NCBI RefSeq assembly: GCF_004570865.1
Contig: NZ_SPQS01000002.1
Coordinates: forward strand, 248,001 to 312,000
Source: Bradyrhizobium frederickii
GTDB taxonomy: Bacteria > Pseudomonadota > Alphaproteobacteria > Rhizobiales > Xanthobacteraceae
Reading direction: 5' to 3'
Length of the DNA stretch: 64,000 bases
Shown: positions 15,692-24,282 of the stretch, one piece after another
Layout: each line of letters begins with the position of its first letter
Position numbering within the stretch: the first letter of the stretch is position 1
Notes under the pieces: generated by a model
Told to the model about the DNA's origin: nothing
Databases searched by the model: none
The model's input: the letters and a program-made list of their open reading frames with translations, nothing else
Program-made: the position numbers and the translations under genes

Positions 15692-17896
15692 ATGTCGGCC
15701 GAAGCCGTAACCCAACTCGTCTCCGTGACACGGACCTCCGAACAGGTCGCGGAGCAACCTTTCTATATTCCGATGACCGGGCCCTCGGCACGGCCGCGGC
15801 GGTCCCTCAAGCACGACGACATGTTCATCGTGCTCGACAGCCATGGCGACATCGGCGCCTCGGCAGGCGGGCCGGATGGCCTGTTCCATCACGATACGCG
15901 CTACCTCGCGCGGCTCGAGCTCGTGCTCGACGATCTCCAGCCGCTGCTGCTCGGCTCCAACCTGCGCGACGACAATTCGGCGCTGACCGTCGATCTGACC
16001 AATCCGGACATCTACCGGCGGGAAAGTCTCGTCCTGCAGAAGGATCTGCTGCACATCGTGCGCACGATCTTCCTGTGGCGGGGCACCGCCTACCAGCGCA
16101 TCGGCGTGCAGAACCATGGCGAGCAGCGCACCAGCTTCGAGCTGACGCTGCTGTTCGACAACGATTTTGCCGATCTGTTCGAGGTTCGCGGCGAGCGCCG
16201 CCCGCATCGCGGGACCGGCACGAGCAGATTGCTCGGGCCGACCGACGTGCTGTTCGAATATCGCGGTCTCGATGACATCGAGCGCACCACGGGGCTGCAT
16301 TTCGACCCGCGTCCGACGCGGCTGTCGGTGAACGCGGCGACCTGGCAGATCGAGCTGGACCCGCACGAATCGACATCGCTGTTCGTGGCCGTGTCCTGCA
16401 ACCGGCCGATGGCGGAGAGGCCGGCGCGCTTCTTCCGGGGACTGCTCGCTCATCGCCGCGAGATGCGCCATTCCACCATGGGCGCCGCCAGCATCGAGAC
16501 CTCCAACAACATCTTCAACGAGGTGCTGTGCCAGGCCATGGCCGACCTCAACATGCTGATGACGGAGACGCCGCAGGGGCGTTATCCCTATGCCGGCATT
16601 CCCTGGTACTCGACGACGTTCGGCCGCGATGGCCTGATCACCGCGCTCCAAATGCTGTGGGTCGATCCGCGCATCGCCAAGGGCGTCCTGCGCCGGCTCG
16701 CGCATTTCCAGGCCAAGGCGGTCGATCCGCTTGCCGATGCCGCGCCCGGCAAGATCCTGCATGAGATGCGCGGCGGAGAGATGGCGGCGCTGCGGGAGGT
16801 GCCGTTCGCGCAATATTACGGCAGCGTCGATTCCACCGCGCTGTTCGTCCTGCTCGCCGGCAGCTATTTCGAACGGACCGGCGACGAGAAGACCTTGCTC
16901 GAGCTATGGCCGGCGATCGAGGCGGGGCTGGCCTGGATCGACGGTCCCGGCGATCCCGACCAGGACGGCTTCGTCGAATATCAGCGCGCGACCGAGAAGG
17001 GGCTGGCCAACCAGGGCTGGAAGGATTCCTACGACGCGATCTTCCACGCCGACGGCCAGCTCGCGGAAGGCAATATCGCGCTCGCCGAAGTCCAGGGCTA
17101 CGTCTATGCCGCCAAGCAGCTCGCCGCGCGTTGTGCCTTGCGGCTCGGCAAGCCGGACCGCAGCCGCAAGCTCGAGGCCGAGGCGAGCGCGCTGGCCGAA
17201 CGCTTCGAGCAGGCGTTCTGGTGCGAGGAGCTCGGCACTTATGCGGTCGCGCTCGACGGCAAGAAGCGGCCGTGCAAGGTGCGGACCTCGAACGCCGGTC
17301 AGGTGCTGTTCAGCGGCATGATCCGCGAGGACCGCGCCCGCCTCGTCGCCGCCGATCTGATGCGGCCGCACTTCTTCTCGGGCTGGGGCATCCGCACCGT
17401 CGCGCAGGGCGAAGTGCGCTACAATCCGATGTCCTACCATGACGGGTCGATCTGGCCGCACGACAACGCGCTGATCGCGCTCGGGCTCGCGCGCTACGGC
17501 CTCAAGCACTCGGTGGCGCATGTCTTCAAGGGGCTGTTCGACGCGGCGACCTACATGGACCTGCGGCGGCTGCCCGAATTGTTCTGCGGCTTCCGGCGCG
17601 AGAAGCGGCGAGGTCCGACGCTCTATCCGGTCGCCTGCGCGCCGCAGGCCTGGGCCAGCGCGACGCCTTTCACGCTGCTGGAAGCGGCGCTCGGTCTCGA
17701 GTTCGACGTGGCGCGCGGTGAGATTCGCCTGCGCAACCCGCATCTGCCGGCGTTCCTCAACGAGGTGTTCTTGCGCGATCTGCGCCTGGGCGATTCCAGC
17801 GTCGATCTGCGCGTCAGCCGCCACGGCGACGACGTGGCGCTGGAGGTGATGCGCACGCGCGGCCAGATCCAGGTCTCGATCGTGCTGGCGCGCTAG
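15692..17896 (+). CDS. Amylo-alpha-1,6-glucosidase family protein (glycogen debranching-like)
   Basis: 734 residues. An N-terminal glycogen-debranching beta domain (about 20-235, with SHGDIGASAGGPDGLFHHDTRYL split by the family core) is followed by an (alpha/alpha)6 domain with the conserved AGIPWYSTTFGRDGLITALQ-type region (about 298-317), GWKDSYDAIFH, and YHDGSIWPHDNALIA. These are the landmarks of the bacterial amylo-1,6-glucosidase group. It probably hydrolyses branch points or short alpha-glucans in the cytosol; no signal peptide is seen. It follows the ABC exporter by 57 bp, after a GGGGAG ribosome site, and precedes a PRC-barrel gene by 20 bp. Confidence 0.88.
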   Translation: MSAEAVTQLVSVTRTSEQVAEQPFYIPMTGPSARPRRSLKHDDMFIVLDSHGDIGASAGGPDGLFHHDTRYLARLELVLDDLQPLLLGSNLRDDNSALTVDLTNPDIYRRESLVLQKDLLHIVRTIFLWRGTAYQRIGVQNHGEQRTSFELTLLFDNDFADLFEVRGERRPHRGTGTSRLLGPTDVLFEYRGLDDIERTTGLHFDPRPTRLSVNAATWQIELDPHESTSLFVAVSCNRPMAERPARFFRGLLAHRREMRHSTMGAASIETSNNIFNEVLCQAMADLNMLMTETPQGRYPYAGIPWYSTTFGRDGLITALQMLWVDPRIAKGVLRRLAHFQAKAVDPLADAAPGKILHEMRGGEMAALREVPFAQYYGSVDSTALFVLLAGSYFERTGDEKTLLELWPAIEAGLAWIDGPGDPDQDGFVEYQRATEKGLANQGWKDSYDAIFHADGQLAEGNIALAEVQGYVYAAKQLAARCALRLGKPDRSRKLEAEASALAERFEQAFWCEELGTYAVALDGKKRPCKVRTSNAGQVLFSGMIREDRARLVAADLMRPHFFSGWGIRTVAQGEVRYNPMSYHDGSIWPHDNALIALGLARYGLKHSVAHVFKGLFDAATYMDLRRLPELFCGFRREKRRGPTLYPVACAPQAWASATPFTLLEAALGLEFDVARGEIRLRNPHLPAFLNEVFLRDLRLGDSSVDLRVSRHGDDVALEVMRTRGQIQVSIVLAR

Positions 17897-17916
17897 CGGC
17901 GCGCAAGGAGGGCGTC

Positions 17917-18435
17917 ATGCGTGCGATCGGAGCCTTGATCCTTGGTGCAGCCCTCGTTGCGAGCCTGGCGGTCGCCACCTCGTACGCCGCAGACGAGCCG
18001 CCGACAGGCCCGCATGAGGCCAATGCGCCGGCGACCCACCCGCCGGCCTCGACCGTGCCCGTCACGCCGAAGGATGCCGCCCCGCCGCCGTCGGTGACCA
18101 TCATCGGCGCCAGCGAGGCCCATGGCGTGCTCGGCCGCGACGTGCGCAGCGCCGCCGGCGAGGACATGGGCCGCATCGTCGACGTCATCGTCGATCGCAC
18201 CGGCCATGTGCGCGCCGCCGCGATCGATTTCGGCGGGTTTCTCGGCGTCGGCAGCCGCAAGATCGTGGTGGACTGGAACGCGCTGCGCTTCGGCAAGATT
18301 GCCAACAAGAAGGACAGCATCACGCTGGAATTGACCAAGGCGCAGGTCGCGGCCGCGCCGGAATACAAGGAAGACACGCCGATCGTCGTGCTCGGCGCGT
18401 CCGGCAGCCTTCAACCGCTGCAAGCGATCCAGTGA
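17917..18435 (+). CDS. Exported PRC-barrel domain protein
   Basis: 172 residues: signal peptide (about 1-25, SYAAD), a Pro/Ala/Thr-rich linker, then a PRC-barrel-like domain (about 67-140: GVLGRDVRSAAGEDMGRIVDVIVDR in parts, RAAAIDFGGFLGVGSRKIVVDW). PRC-barrel domains mediate protein or RNA contacts in several settings; in rhizobia exported versions are common and poorly understood. It is separated by 20 bp from the debranching-like enzyme and overlaps the possible GTG start of the MFS gene. It is probably periplasmic. Confidence 0.85.
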   Translation: MRAIGALILGAALVASLAVATSYAADEPPTGPHEANAPATHPPASTVPVTPKDAAPPPSVTIIGASEAHGVLGRDVRSAAGEDMGRIVDVIVDRTGHVRAAAIDFGGFLGVGSRKIVVDWNALRFGKIANKKDSITLELTKAQVAAAPEYKEDTPIVVLGASGSLQPLQAIQ

Positions 18436-18458
18436 GGTGCGGGGAGGGCGGACCGCCT

Positions 18459-19745
18459 GTGCTGTTGTCGAGGAAGCTGAACCATGCAGATCGCGACGGC
18501 CGCGTTGACCAGGACGACGTCGCCGCGCCATCGGTCAACGGCATCCCGGCGCCGTCGCGCCAGAGCCTGCGTGGCCTCGACTGGTTCATCTTCTTCCTTG
18601 CCGACGTGCAGACCGGATTCGGTCCCTTCATCGCGGTCTATCTGACCACCCAGAAATGGACCCAGGTCGAGATCGGCCTCGTGCTGTCGATCGGCGGCAT
18701 CGTCGGGTTGATCGGGCAGATGCCCGGCGGGGCGATCATCGATGCCGCGAAGTCGGAGCGTCTGGTTGCCGCCCTCGCGATCGCGACCATCGGCGCTTGC
18801 GCGCTGGCCTATGCCGCGATGCCGATCTTCCCGATCGTGGTGGCGGCGGCCACCTTGCACGCGGCGGCGAGCTGCGTGCTGGGGCCGGCGATTGCGGCGA
18901 TCAGCCTTGGCCTGGTCGGTCCACTCGCGATCGGCGAGCGGCTCGGCCGCAACGCGCGCTTTGCCTCGCTCGGCAACGGGGTCGCGGCGGCGGTGATGGG
19001 CACCGCGGGCTATCTGCTGTCGAGCCGCTCGGTGTTCCTGGTCACCTTTTTGCTCGCGATTCCTACCCTGATCGCGCTCTCGCGTATCCGCGAGAACGAG
19101 GTCGATATCAGGCGCTCTCACGGCGAGATGCCGCCTGAAGCCGCCGACCGTGCCGACACCAACATCTGGCACCTGATCCGGCAGCGTCCGCTGATCGTCT
19201 TTGCCCTGAGCGTTCTGCTGCTGCAACTGGCGAACGCCTCGATGATGCCGCTGATGGCAAGCGCGGTGACGGCGCGGTCCGCCCAATGGGCGACGGTGCT
19301 CGTCGCCTTTTGCATCGTCGTCCCGCAGGCGATCGTGGCGCTGCTGTCGCCGACGGTCGGGCGCAAGGCGCAAGCGTGGGGCCGGCGACCGCTGCTGCTG
19401 ATCGGTTTCGGCGCGCTGGCGATTCGCGGCCTGTTGTTTGCGACCGTGCGCGATCCCTATCTGCTGGTCGCCGTGCAAGTGTTCGACGGCATCACCGCCG
19501 CAGTATTCGCGGTGATGATTCCGCTGATCGTCGCCGACGTCGCCTTCGGCAGCGGCCATTTCAATCTGGCGCAAGGAATCGTCGGCACCGCAACGGGCAT
19601 CGGCGCGTCGCTGAGCACCGTGCTCGGCGGCTATGTCAGCGACAAGTTCGGCAACGCAACCGCCTTCATCGGGCTGTCCGGCGTTGCCGCGACCGGGCTC
19701 TTGCTGATTCTCCTGGTGATGCCGGAGACGCGGCGCACGGCATGA
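18459..19745 (+). CDS. MFS transporter
   Basis: About 428 residues with 12 predicted membrane helices. The N-terminal half carries DWFIFFLADVQTGFGPFIAVYL and GGIVGLIGQMPGGAIIDA, the C-terminal half VVPQAIVALLSPTVGR and GGYVSDKFGN. Start choice: a GTG at 18432 overlapping the previous stop has no ribosome site, whereas GTG at 18459 follows GGGAGGGCGG, so 18459 is used; the first 27 codons of the longer form are poorly hydrophobic. It is an inner-membrane permease whose substrate cannot be named. Its end faces fixK2, and the terminator between them lies just past the stop. Confidence 0.85.
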   Translation: MLLSRKLNHADRDGRVDQDDVAAPSVNGIPAPSRQSLRGLDWFIFFLADVQTGFGPFIAVYLTTQKWTQVEIGLVLSIGGIVGLIGQMPGGAIIDAAKSERLVAALAIATIGACALAYAAMPIFPIVVAAATLHAAASCVLGPAIAAISLGLVGPLAIGERLGRNARFASLGNGVAAAVMGTAGYLLSSRSVFLVTFLLAIPTLIALSRIRENEVDIRRSHGEMPPEAADRADTNIWHLIRQRPLIVFALSVLLLQLANASMMPLMASAVTARSAQWATVLVAFCIVVPQAIVALLSPTVGRKAQAWGRRPLLLIGFGALAIRGLLFATVRDPYLLVAVQVFDGITAAVFAVMIPLIVADVAFGSGHFNLAQGIVGTATGIGASLSTVLGGYVSDKFGNATAFIGLSGVAATGLLLILLVMPETRRTA

Positions 19746-19754
19746 TCGGCGGCC

Positions 19755-19790
19755 AAAAAGAAAATGGCCGGCCGAAACGAGTTCGGCCGG
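19755..19790 (-). terminator. Rho-independent terminator of fixK2
   Basis: A 9-bp perfect stem (19768-19776 with 19782-19790, loop ACGAG). Read on the minus strand it is followed by CCATTTTCTTTTT, the classical T-rich tail, so it terminates fixK2. It may also stop the convergent MFS transcript. Confidence 0.75.
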
Positions 19791-19797
19791 AGGAAGA

Positions 19798-20505
19798 TCA
19801 GGCGTCGAGATGTTGCAGGCGCTGACGGTTGCGCAGCACGATCTGGCGGGCGCCGGAGAAGCCGAGGATACCCTGAGTGTGCAGCTGCGACAGCGCGCGC
19901 GACACGGTTTCAAGGGTGAGGCCGAGATAGTCGCCGATGTCGCGGCGGCACATCGGCAGCGCCATCATGCCGGCAACGGCGAGGCGGCGGTCCATTTCGA
20001 GCAGGAAAGTCGCGACCCGCTCCATCGCGGTCTTGCGGCCCAGCAGCAGCATGTGGTCCTCGGCATGGCGCAGCTCGGAGGCAGTCATCGCCCAGAGCTT
20101 GCGGGCGACCTGGACGTCGGTGCCGGCGGCCTTCTCGAGGCTCGCGCGCTTCACGAGGCGCACGGTGGTGTCGATGATGGCTTCGGCGGCAAGGCGGTGG
20201 GCGGGACCGGATTCGAGGCCGAACACGTCGCCGGGAAGATGGAAGGCGCCGATCTGGCGGCGGCCGTCGGAAAGCAGCTTGTAGCTGCTCACTGCCCCTG
20301 AAACGACCTGGTAGACATATTCGGCCGGCTCGTCCTCGCCATAGATCTCCTCGTCCTTGCGGTAGGAGAACTCGGTGGCGACCAGACCCACGTGGCCGGT
20401 GATGGCGCCGAACTGGTCGGTGACGGGATGGGCGGGCGCAGCCTTGCCGATAATCTGGGTGTTGATCGCCGGGGTGTTGATCGTCTGGGTCAGCATCTGC
20501 GCCAT
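19798..20505 (-). CDS. fixK2: FixK2, CRP/FNR-type regulator of microaerobic genes
   Basis: 235 residues: a cyclic-nucleotide-type sensor fold (about 40-140), a dimerisation helix, and a C-terminal winged helix whose recognition helix reads LTLETVSRALSQL. The N-terminal cysteines of FNR are absent, so it is not an Fe-S O2 sensor. Cys186, in MALPMCRRDIGDYL beside the DNA-binding domain, matches the oxidation-sensitive Cys183 known in Bradyrhizobium FixK2 after allowing for three extra residues. FixK2 binds TTGA-N6-TCAA boxes, three of which lie downstream in this window. In the known circuit fixK2 is turned on by phosphorylated FixJ. Confidence 0.95.
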   Translation of the reverse strand: MAQMLTQTINTPAINTQIIGKAAPAHPVTDQFGAITGHVGLVATEFSYRKDEEIYGEDEPAEYVYQVVSGAVSSYKLLSDGRRQIGAFHLPGDVFGLESGPAHRLAAEAIIDTTVRLVKRASLEKAAGTDVQVARKLWAMTASELRHAEDHMLLLGRKTAMERVATFLLEMDRRLAVAGMMALPMCRRDIGDYLGLTLETVSRALSQLHTQGILGFSGARQIVLRNRQRLQHLDA

Positions 20506-20580
20506 CTCCGTTGTGATGGCGCCTTGGTACGCGGTATCCGGGGCTTCGAAAATTTCGATCGATATCTTAAGGGGGGTGCC

Positions 20581-20588
20581 TTACGTAG
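20581..20588. promoter_or_regulatory. Possible FixJ site upstream of fixK2
   Basis: TTACGTAG differs at one position from the published FixJ half-consensus GTAMGTAG (M is A or C). It lies 76 bp upstream of the fixK2 start codon, where FixJ activation is expected. A short match, so moderate-to-low certainty. Confidence 0.35.
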
Positions 20589-20599
20589 AATCCCGTAGG

Positions 20600-21016
20600 T
20601 CAGGCGCCGGGACGGTCCTGGATGGCGTGGCGGATGCACTTGACCAGGTTTTCGTCGAGAAGCGGCTTCAAAACCACGTCTTTGATGCCTGCCGTCGCAG
20701 CCCGGGCCGAGATGTTCTCGTCGGGATAGCCGGTGATCAGGATCACGGGCACATCGCGGTCGGATTTGCGCAAGCGGCCGGCCAGCTCGATGCCGTTGAT
20801 GTCTGGCATCTTGTAGTCGATGACGTAACAGTCCGGTCCAGCCGCGCCGCCGATGTTGAGCAGCGCCGTGCCGCTCCTGAAGGTCCGCACGGCAAAGCCG
20901 TCGGTCTCCAGCAGGAACCGCAGGGATCCCAGGACGGCGGCGTCATCGTCGACCACAAAGACGGTGGGTCGTGCCGGGGATGACGCACGCGCAGGATGTG
21001 AGCTGACCTCGATCAT
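20600..21016 (-). CDS. Stand-alone response-regulator receiver protein
   Basis: 138 residues, made of a single receiver domain: acidic triad DDD at 23-25, phospho-acceptor Asp67 in VIDYKMPD, Thr95 in LITG and Lys117 in LKP. There is no output domain. It lies between fixJ and fixK2, 43 bp after fixJ, in the same orientation; a gene in this position is conserved in Bradyrhizobium. It could be phosphorylated by FixL, act as a phosphate sink or serve another kinase; none of this can be decided here. Confidence 0.9.
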   Translation of the reverse strand: MIEVSSHPARASSPARPTVFVVDDDAAVLGSLRFLLETDGFAVRTFRSGTALLNIGGAAGPDCYVIDYKMPDINGIELAGRLRKSDRDVPVILITGYPDENISARAATAGIKDVVLKPLLDENLVKCIRHAIQDRPGA

Positions 21017-21059
21017 GTTGTCTGGCTAGCATTGCGCCGGGAAGGTGCCTTGACCTGCC

Positions 21060-21677
21060 TCAATCGTTGAGCATGCCGGCGCGCATCGCCAGCCTGACCA
21101 GTTCCGAGAGGCTGTTGGCCTGCATCTTGGTCATGACATTGGCGCGGTAGACCTCGATGGTGCGCGGGCTGATGTCGTATTCGCGGGCGATCAGCTTGTT
21201 GGAGAGGCCCGCAATCAGCCCTTCCATGACCTGGCGCTCCCTGGGACTCAAGGACGCGACGCGGGCGGCGATGTCCTGCGCGACGACTTCATTCTTGGCG
21301 GCGGGCTCGGCCTGGCGGATCGCCGACTCGATCATGGCGGTGAGACGGTCGTCATCGAATGGTTTTTCCAGGAAGTCGACCGCCCCGAGCTTCATCGCCT
21401 CGACCGCGAGCGGCACGTCGCCATGACCGGTCATGATCAGGATCGGGAACGAGCTCTGCTGCGCCTTCATCCGCTTGAGCAGCTCGATGCCGTCGAGGCC
21501 GGGCATGCGCACGTCGGAGACGACGCAGCCGAAGCCGAGGCCGGGCAGGGCTTCGAGAAAAGCGAGGGCGTCGTCGAACAGCGTGACGTCGAATCCGGCG
21601 GAATCCAGCAGGAAATTCAACGAATCGCGCATCGCTGCATCGTCGTCGATGACGTAGACATGTCCCTTGGTCGTCAT
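21060..21677 (-). CDS. fixJ: FixJ, response regulator of the oxygen-sensing FixLJ pair
   Basis: 205 residues: a receiver domain (about 5-120) with phospho-acceptor Asp55 in SDVRMPG, Thr in IMTGHGDVPLAVEAMKLGA and Lys in EKPFDDD, and a LuxR-type helix-turn-helix (about 140-205, SLSPRERQVMEGLIAGLSNK region, TIEVYRANVMTKM). On phosphorylation by FixL at low O2 it activates fixK2. Only 2 bp separate it from the end of fixL, so the pair is co-transcribed. Confidence 0.97.
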   Translation of the reverse strand: MTTKGHVYVIDDDAAMRDSLNFLLDSAGFDVTLFDDALAFLEALPGLGFGCVVSDVRMPGLDGIELLKRMKAQQSSFPILIMTGHGDVPLAVEAMKLGAVDFLEKPFDDDRLTAMIESAIRQAEPAAKNEVVAQDIAARVASLSPRERQVMEGLIAGLSNKLIAREYDISPRTIEVYRANVMTKMQANSLSELVRLAMRAGMLND

Positions 21678-21679
21678 GA

Positions 21680-23197
21680 TCAGCTTTCGTCAGTTGCCGG
21701 CAAGGTGAAGCGGAATGTCGCTCCGCCCGCTGCGTTGCTCTCGGCCCACATGCGGCCGCCGTGGGCCTCGATGATCGAGCGGCTGATGGAGAGCCCCACG
21801 CCCATGCCGGTATCTTTGGTGGTGAAGAAGGTCTGGAAGAGATTTGGAAGAACGTCGTCCCGGAAGCCGGAGCCGGTGTCGGAGACCTCCACCTCGATCA
21901 TGTCGTCGGCGACGCGGGCGTTGGCAACGACGAGCTCGCGGCGCGGCGACTGCGCCATGGCCTCCAGCGCGTTGCGGAACAGGTTGACCAGCACCTGCTG
22001 GACCTGCACCCGGTCCGCGAGCACGAGATCGGCGTCGGGATTGAGGCTGAAACGGAGCTGCACGTTCTGCTCGCGCGCGCCGGCAAGCCCGAGCGCGCCG
22101 GCCTCCTCGATCAGCTTGGACAGGCTCTCGACCCGCTTCTCCGACTCGCCGCGCGAGACGAAGTCGCGCAGGCGCCGGATGATCTGGCCGGCGCGCAGGG
22201 CCTGCTCGGCCGCGCGATCCAGCGCGTTTTCGACCTTCGGCGTGTTGGGATCGCTGCTGCCGGCGAGAAGGCGCCGCGACCCCTTCATGTAATTGCTGAT
22301 CGCCGCCAGCGGCTGGTTGAGCTCGTGGGCGAGCGCCGAGGCCATTTCACCCATCGCGGTCAGCCGCGAGACGTGGACCAGCTCGGATTGCAATTCCTGG
22401 AGCCGGGCCTGGGTCTGCTGGTGCTCGGTGAGGTCGCGGACGAAGCCGGTGAAATAGGGCTCGCCCGCGCGTTGCGTCTGCCCGACGGACAGGTGCATCG
22501 GGAAAGTCGTGCCGTCGCGGCGCTTGCCCGTCACAATCCGGCCGATGCCGATAATGTGCGGATCATTCGTCCTGAGATAGCGCACGAGATAGCTATCGTG
22601 ACGCGACTGATCGGGCTCCGGCATCAGGATGCTGACGTTTCGGCCGATGGCTTCCTGCTTGCTGTAGCCGAACAGCCGCTCCGCGGCGCTACTGAAGAGC
22701 TGCATGATGCCGCGGGAATCGATGACGATCATGGCGTCGGGCACGGTCTCGAGAATCGAGCGAAGATGATTCTCCTGGGAACGCAGGGCGTCCTCGAGTT
22801 GCTTTTCCTCGTTGATGTCGAGGAAGATGCCGCTGAGATGACGTGGCGTTCCTGAATCGTCGCGGATCACGCCGGCCCTGGCCCGGATCCACTGACCGGT
22901 CCCGGAGGCGACGCCCAGCCTGAAGGACAGGTCAAGTCCCCCGCCGCCTTCCAAGGCGCGCCCGATCGCCTTCAGGAAGAGGTCCCGATCGCCCGGCTCC
23001 AGCAAAGAAAGAAAGAGATCGTAGCTGACGGTCTGGTCCCGCTCGAGGCCAAACAGCCGCCTGGCCATGTCCGACCATTCGAGTTCGTGCGTCTTGAGAT
23101 CAAGGTCCCAGGTGCCGACCCCGAATCCCTCGATGCGGACGCGGAAATGGTCGCCCCGACCGTCGTCTGCCGGTTGGGTTACCCGGGTCGGCGCCAA
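21680..23197 (-). CDS. fixL: FixL, heme-PAS oxygen-sensor histidine kinase
   Basis: 505 residues, the length of the well-studied Bradyrhizobium FixL. It has an N-terminal PAS (about 20-135), a heme-binding PAS (about 140-260) with the heme ligand His200 (SRHDSYL), Arg206, His214 and the O2-contact Arg220 in IGIGRIV, then a histidine kinase with phospho-acceptor His291 in ALAHELNQP and ATPase motifs (NLFRNALEA, SDTGSGFR, GMGVGLSIS). There are no membrane helices, so it is soluble. Low O2 releases ligand and switches the kinase on towards FixJ. The key heme-pocket residues are all in place. Confidence 0.97.
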   Translation of the reverse strand: MAPTRVTQPADDGRGDHFRVRIEGFGVGTWDLDLKTHELEWSDMARRLFGLERDQTVSYDLFLSLLEPGDRDLFLKAIGRALEGGGGLDLSFRLGVASGTGQWIRARAGVIRDDSGTPRHLSGIFLDINEEKQLEDALRSQENHLRSILETVPDAMIVIDSRGIMQLFSSAAERLFGYSKQEAIGRNVSILMPEPDQSRHDSYLVRYLRTNDPHIIGIGRIVTGKRRDGTTFPMHLSVGQTQRAGEPYFTGFVRDLTEHQQTQARLQELQSELVHVSRLTAMGEMASALAHELNQPLAAISNYMKGSRRLLAGSSDPNTPKVENALDRAAEQALRAGQIIRRLRDFVSRGESEKRVESLSKLIEEAGALGLAGAREQNVQLRFSLNPDADLVLADRVQVQQVLVNLFRNALEAMAQSPRRELVVANARVADDMIEVEVSDTGSGFRDDVLPNLFQTFFTTKDTGMGVGLSISRSIIEAHGGRMWAESNAAGGATFRFTLPATDES

Positions 23198-23341
23198 TCT
23201 CTGCTCCTCATCTCAGAACGGTCGGCAGGATGCCGTTACCGCTAGCACAATTTCGCCCAAGGCGCGTTCCGAGGCAAGCGCGGACCTTGAATTCACTGGC
23301 GTATTCCTTTGGGCAACGGCCGGGGAGCCACAACGCTCATT

Positions 23342-23355
23342 TTGATCTATCTCAT
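23342..23355 (+). promoter_or_regulatory. FixK2 box before the Usp gene
   Basis: TTGATCTATCTCAT matches TTGA-N6-TCAA at seven of eight fixed positions. Its centre is about 65 bp before the Usp start codon, consistent with activation from about -41.5 of a start site near 23390. Confidence 0.5.
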
Positions 23356-23413
23356 CCTGCTGCACGGCAGCGGGCTTAGGCTTCAACAAAACCCGGTGAT
23401 GTGGAGATACCCG

Positions 23414-24247
23414 ATGACATACGCGACGGTGATGGTCAGCCTGGCGCTCGATCAGCCCAACGAGGCGCGTCTTCAGGTCGCCGGTGAGCTCGCCGAACGA
23501 TTCGAGGCGGCCATCGTCGGGGTCGCTGCGGCGCAGTTCGCGCCGCCGCTCTATTTCACCGACGGCGCCGAGGCACAAGCGCTGATTGACGAGGGCGAAG
23601 CTTCGGTCAAACGGCGGCTGGCCGGCCTCGAGGCGCAATTCCGGGCGGCGACCAAGAATCGCGGCGGACATGCGGAGTGGCGCAGCGCCATGGACTTCCC
23701 GGCGCGATTCGCCCTGGCGCAGGCGCGTTGCGCCGACATCATCGTCAGCGGCGGGCAGAGCCCGGCCTTCTCTGACGCGTTCGCGCTCGCAAGCGCCAAG
23801 GATCTGGTGATGCAGGCCGGCCGCCCGCTTCTCGTCGTCCCCGATCGGGTCACCTGGCTCGACCTGCGCAGCGTGCTGGTGGCCTGGAAGGACACGCCGG
23901 AGGCGCGGCGGGCGGTGGCCGACGCGCTGCCGATGCTGCGCAAGGCGAGGGACGTCACCATCGCAACAATTCCCGAGCGCGACGAGGACCGTTTGGTGGT
24001 GATGGCCGGCGTCACCGACGTTGCCGCCTGGCTCGCCCGCCATGGCGTCACCGCGACGGCGCGCATCTGCGAAGGCGCCCGGAATGAAACTGCCGCGGCG
24101 CAGCTGGAAAAAGTCGCAGGCGACGTTGATGCCGGCCTGATCGTTGCGGGCGCTTATGGTCATTCGAGGTTTCGTGAGCTGATCCTGGGAGGCGTTACCC
24201 AGTATCTGGTCACGCAGACCGCCCGCTGCGTGCTGCTGTCGCACTGA
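23414..24247 (+). CDS. Universal stress protein family
   Basis: 277 residues with two Usp-like halves. The N-terminal half (about 1-145) looks degenerate; the C-terminal half (about 150-277) ends in IVAGAYGHSRFRELILGG, close to the Usp nucleotide motif G-x2-G-x9-G-(S/T) but with Gly in place of the final Ser/Thr. ATP binding is therefore uncertain. It is cytosolic. It diverges from fixL and is followed 35 bp later by a CBS-domain gene; both lie behind a FixK2-like box, as expected for a low-oxygen stress pair. Confidence 0.88.
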   Translation: MTYATVMVSLALDQPNEARLQVAGELAERFEAAIVGVAAAQFAPPLYFTDGAEAQALIDEGEASVKRRLAGLEAQFRAATKNRGGHAEWRSAMDFPARFALAQARCADIIVSGGQSPAFSDAFALASAKDLVMQAGRPLLVVPDRVTWLDLRSVLVAWKDTPEARRAVADALPMLRKARDVTIATIPERDEDRLVVMAGVTDVAAWLARHGVTATARICEGARNETAAAQLEKVAGDVDAGLIVAGAYGHSRFRELILGGVTQYLVTQTARCVLLSH

Positions 24248-24282
24248 CGGCCCGGCCGGAATCGAATCGAGGAGGACGCGCC

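Noticed and set aside
14078..16813. A 911-codon open frame on the minus strand across the ABC exporter and debranching-like genes.
   Set aside because: It is antisense to two genes with clear family motifs, and its product is rich in Arg, His, Asp and Gln with no domain. Long antisense frames are common in GC-rich codon usage.
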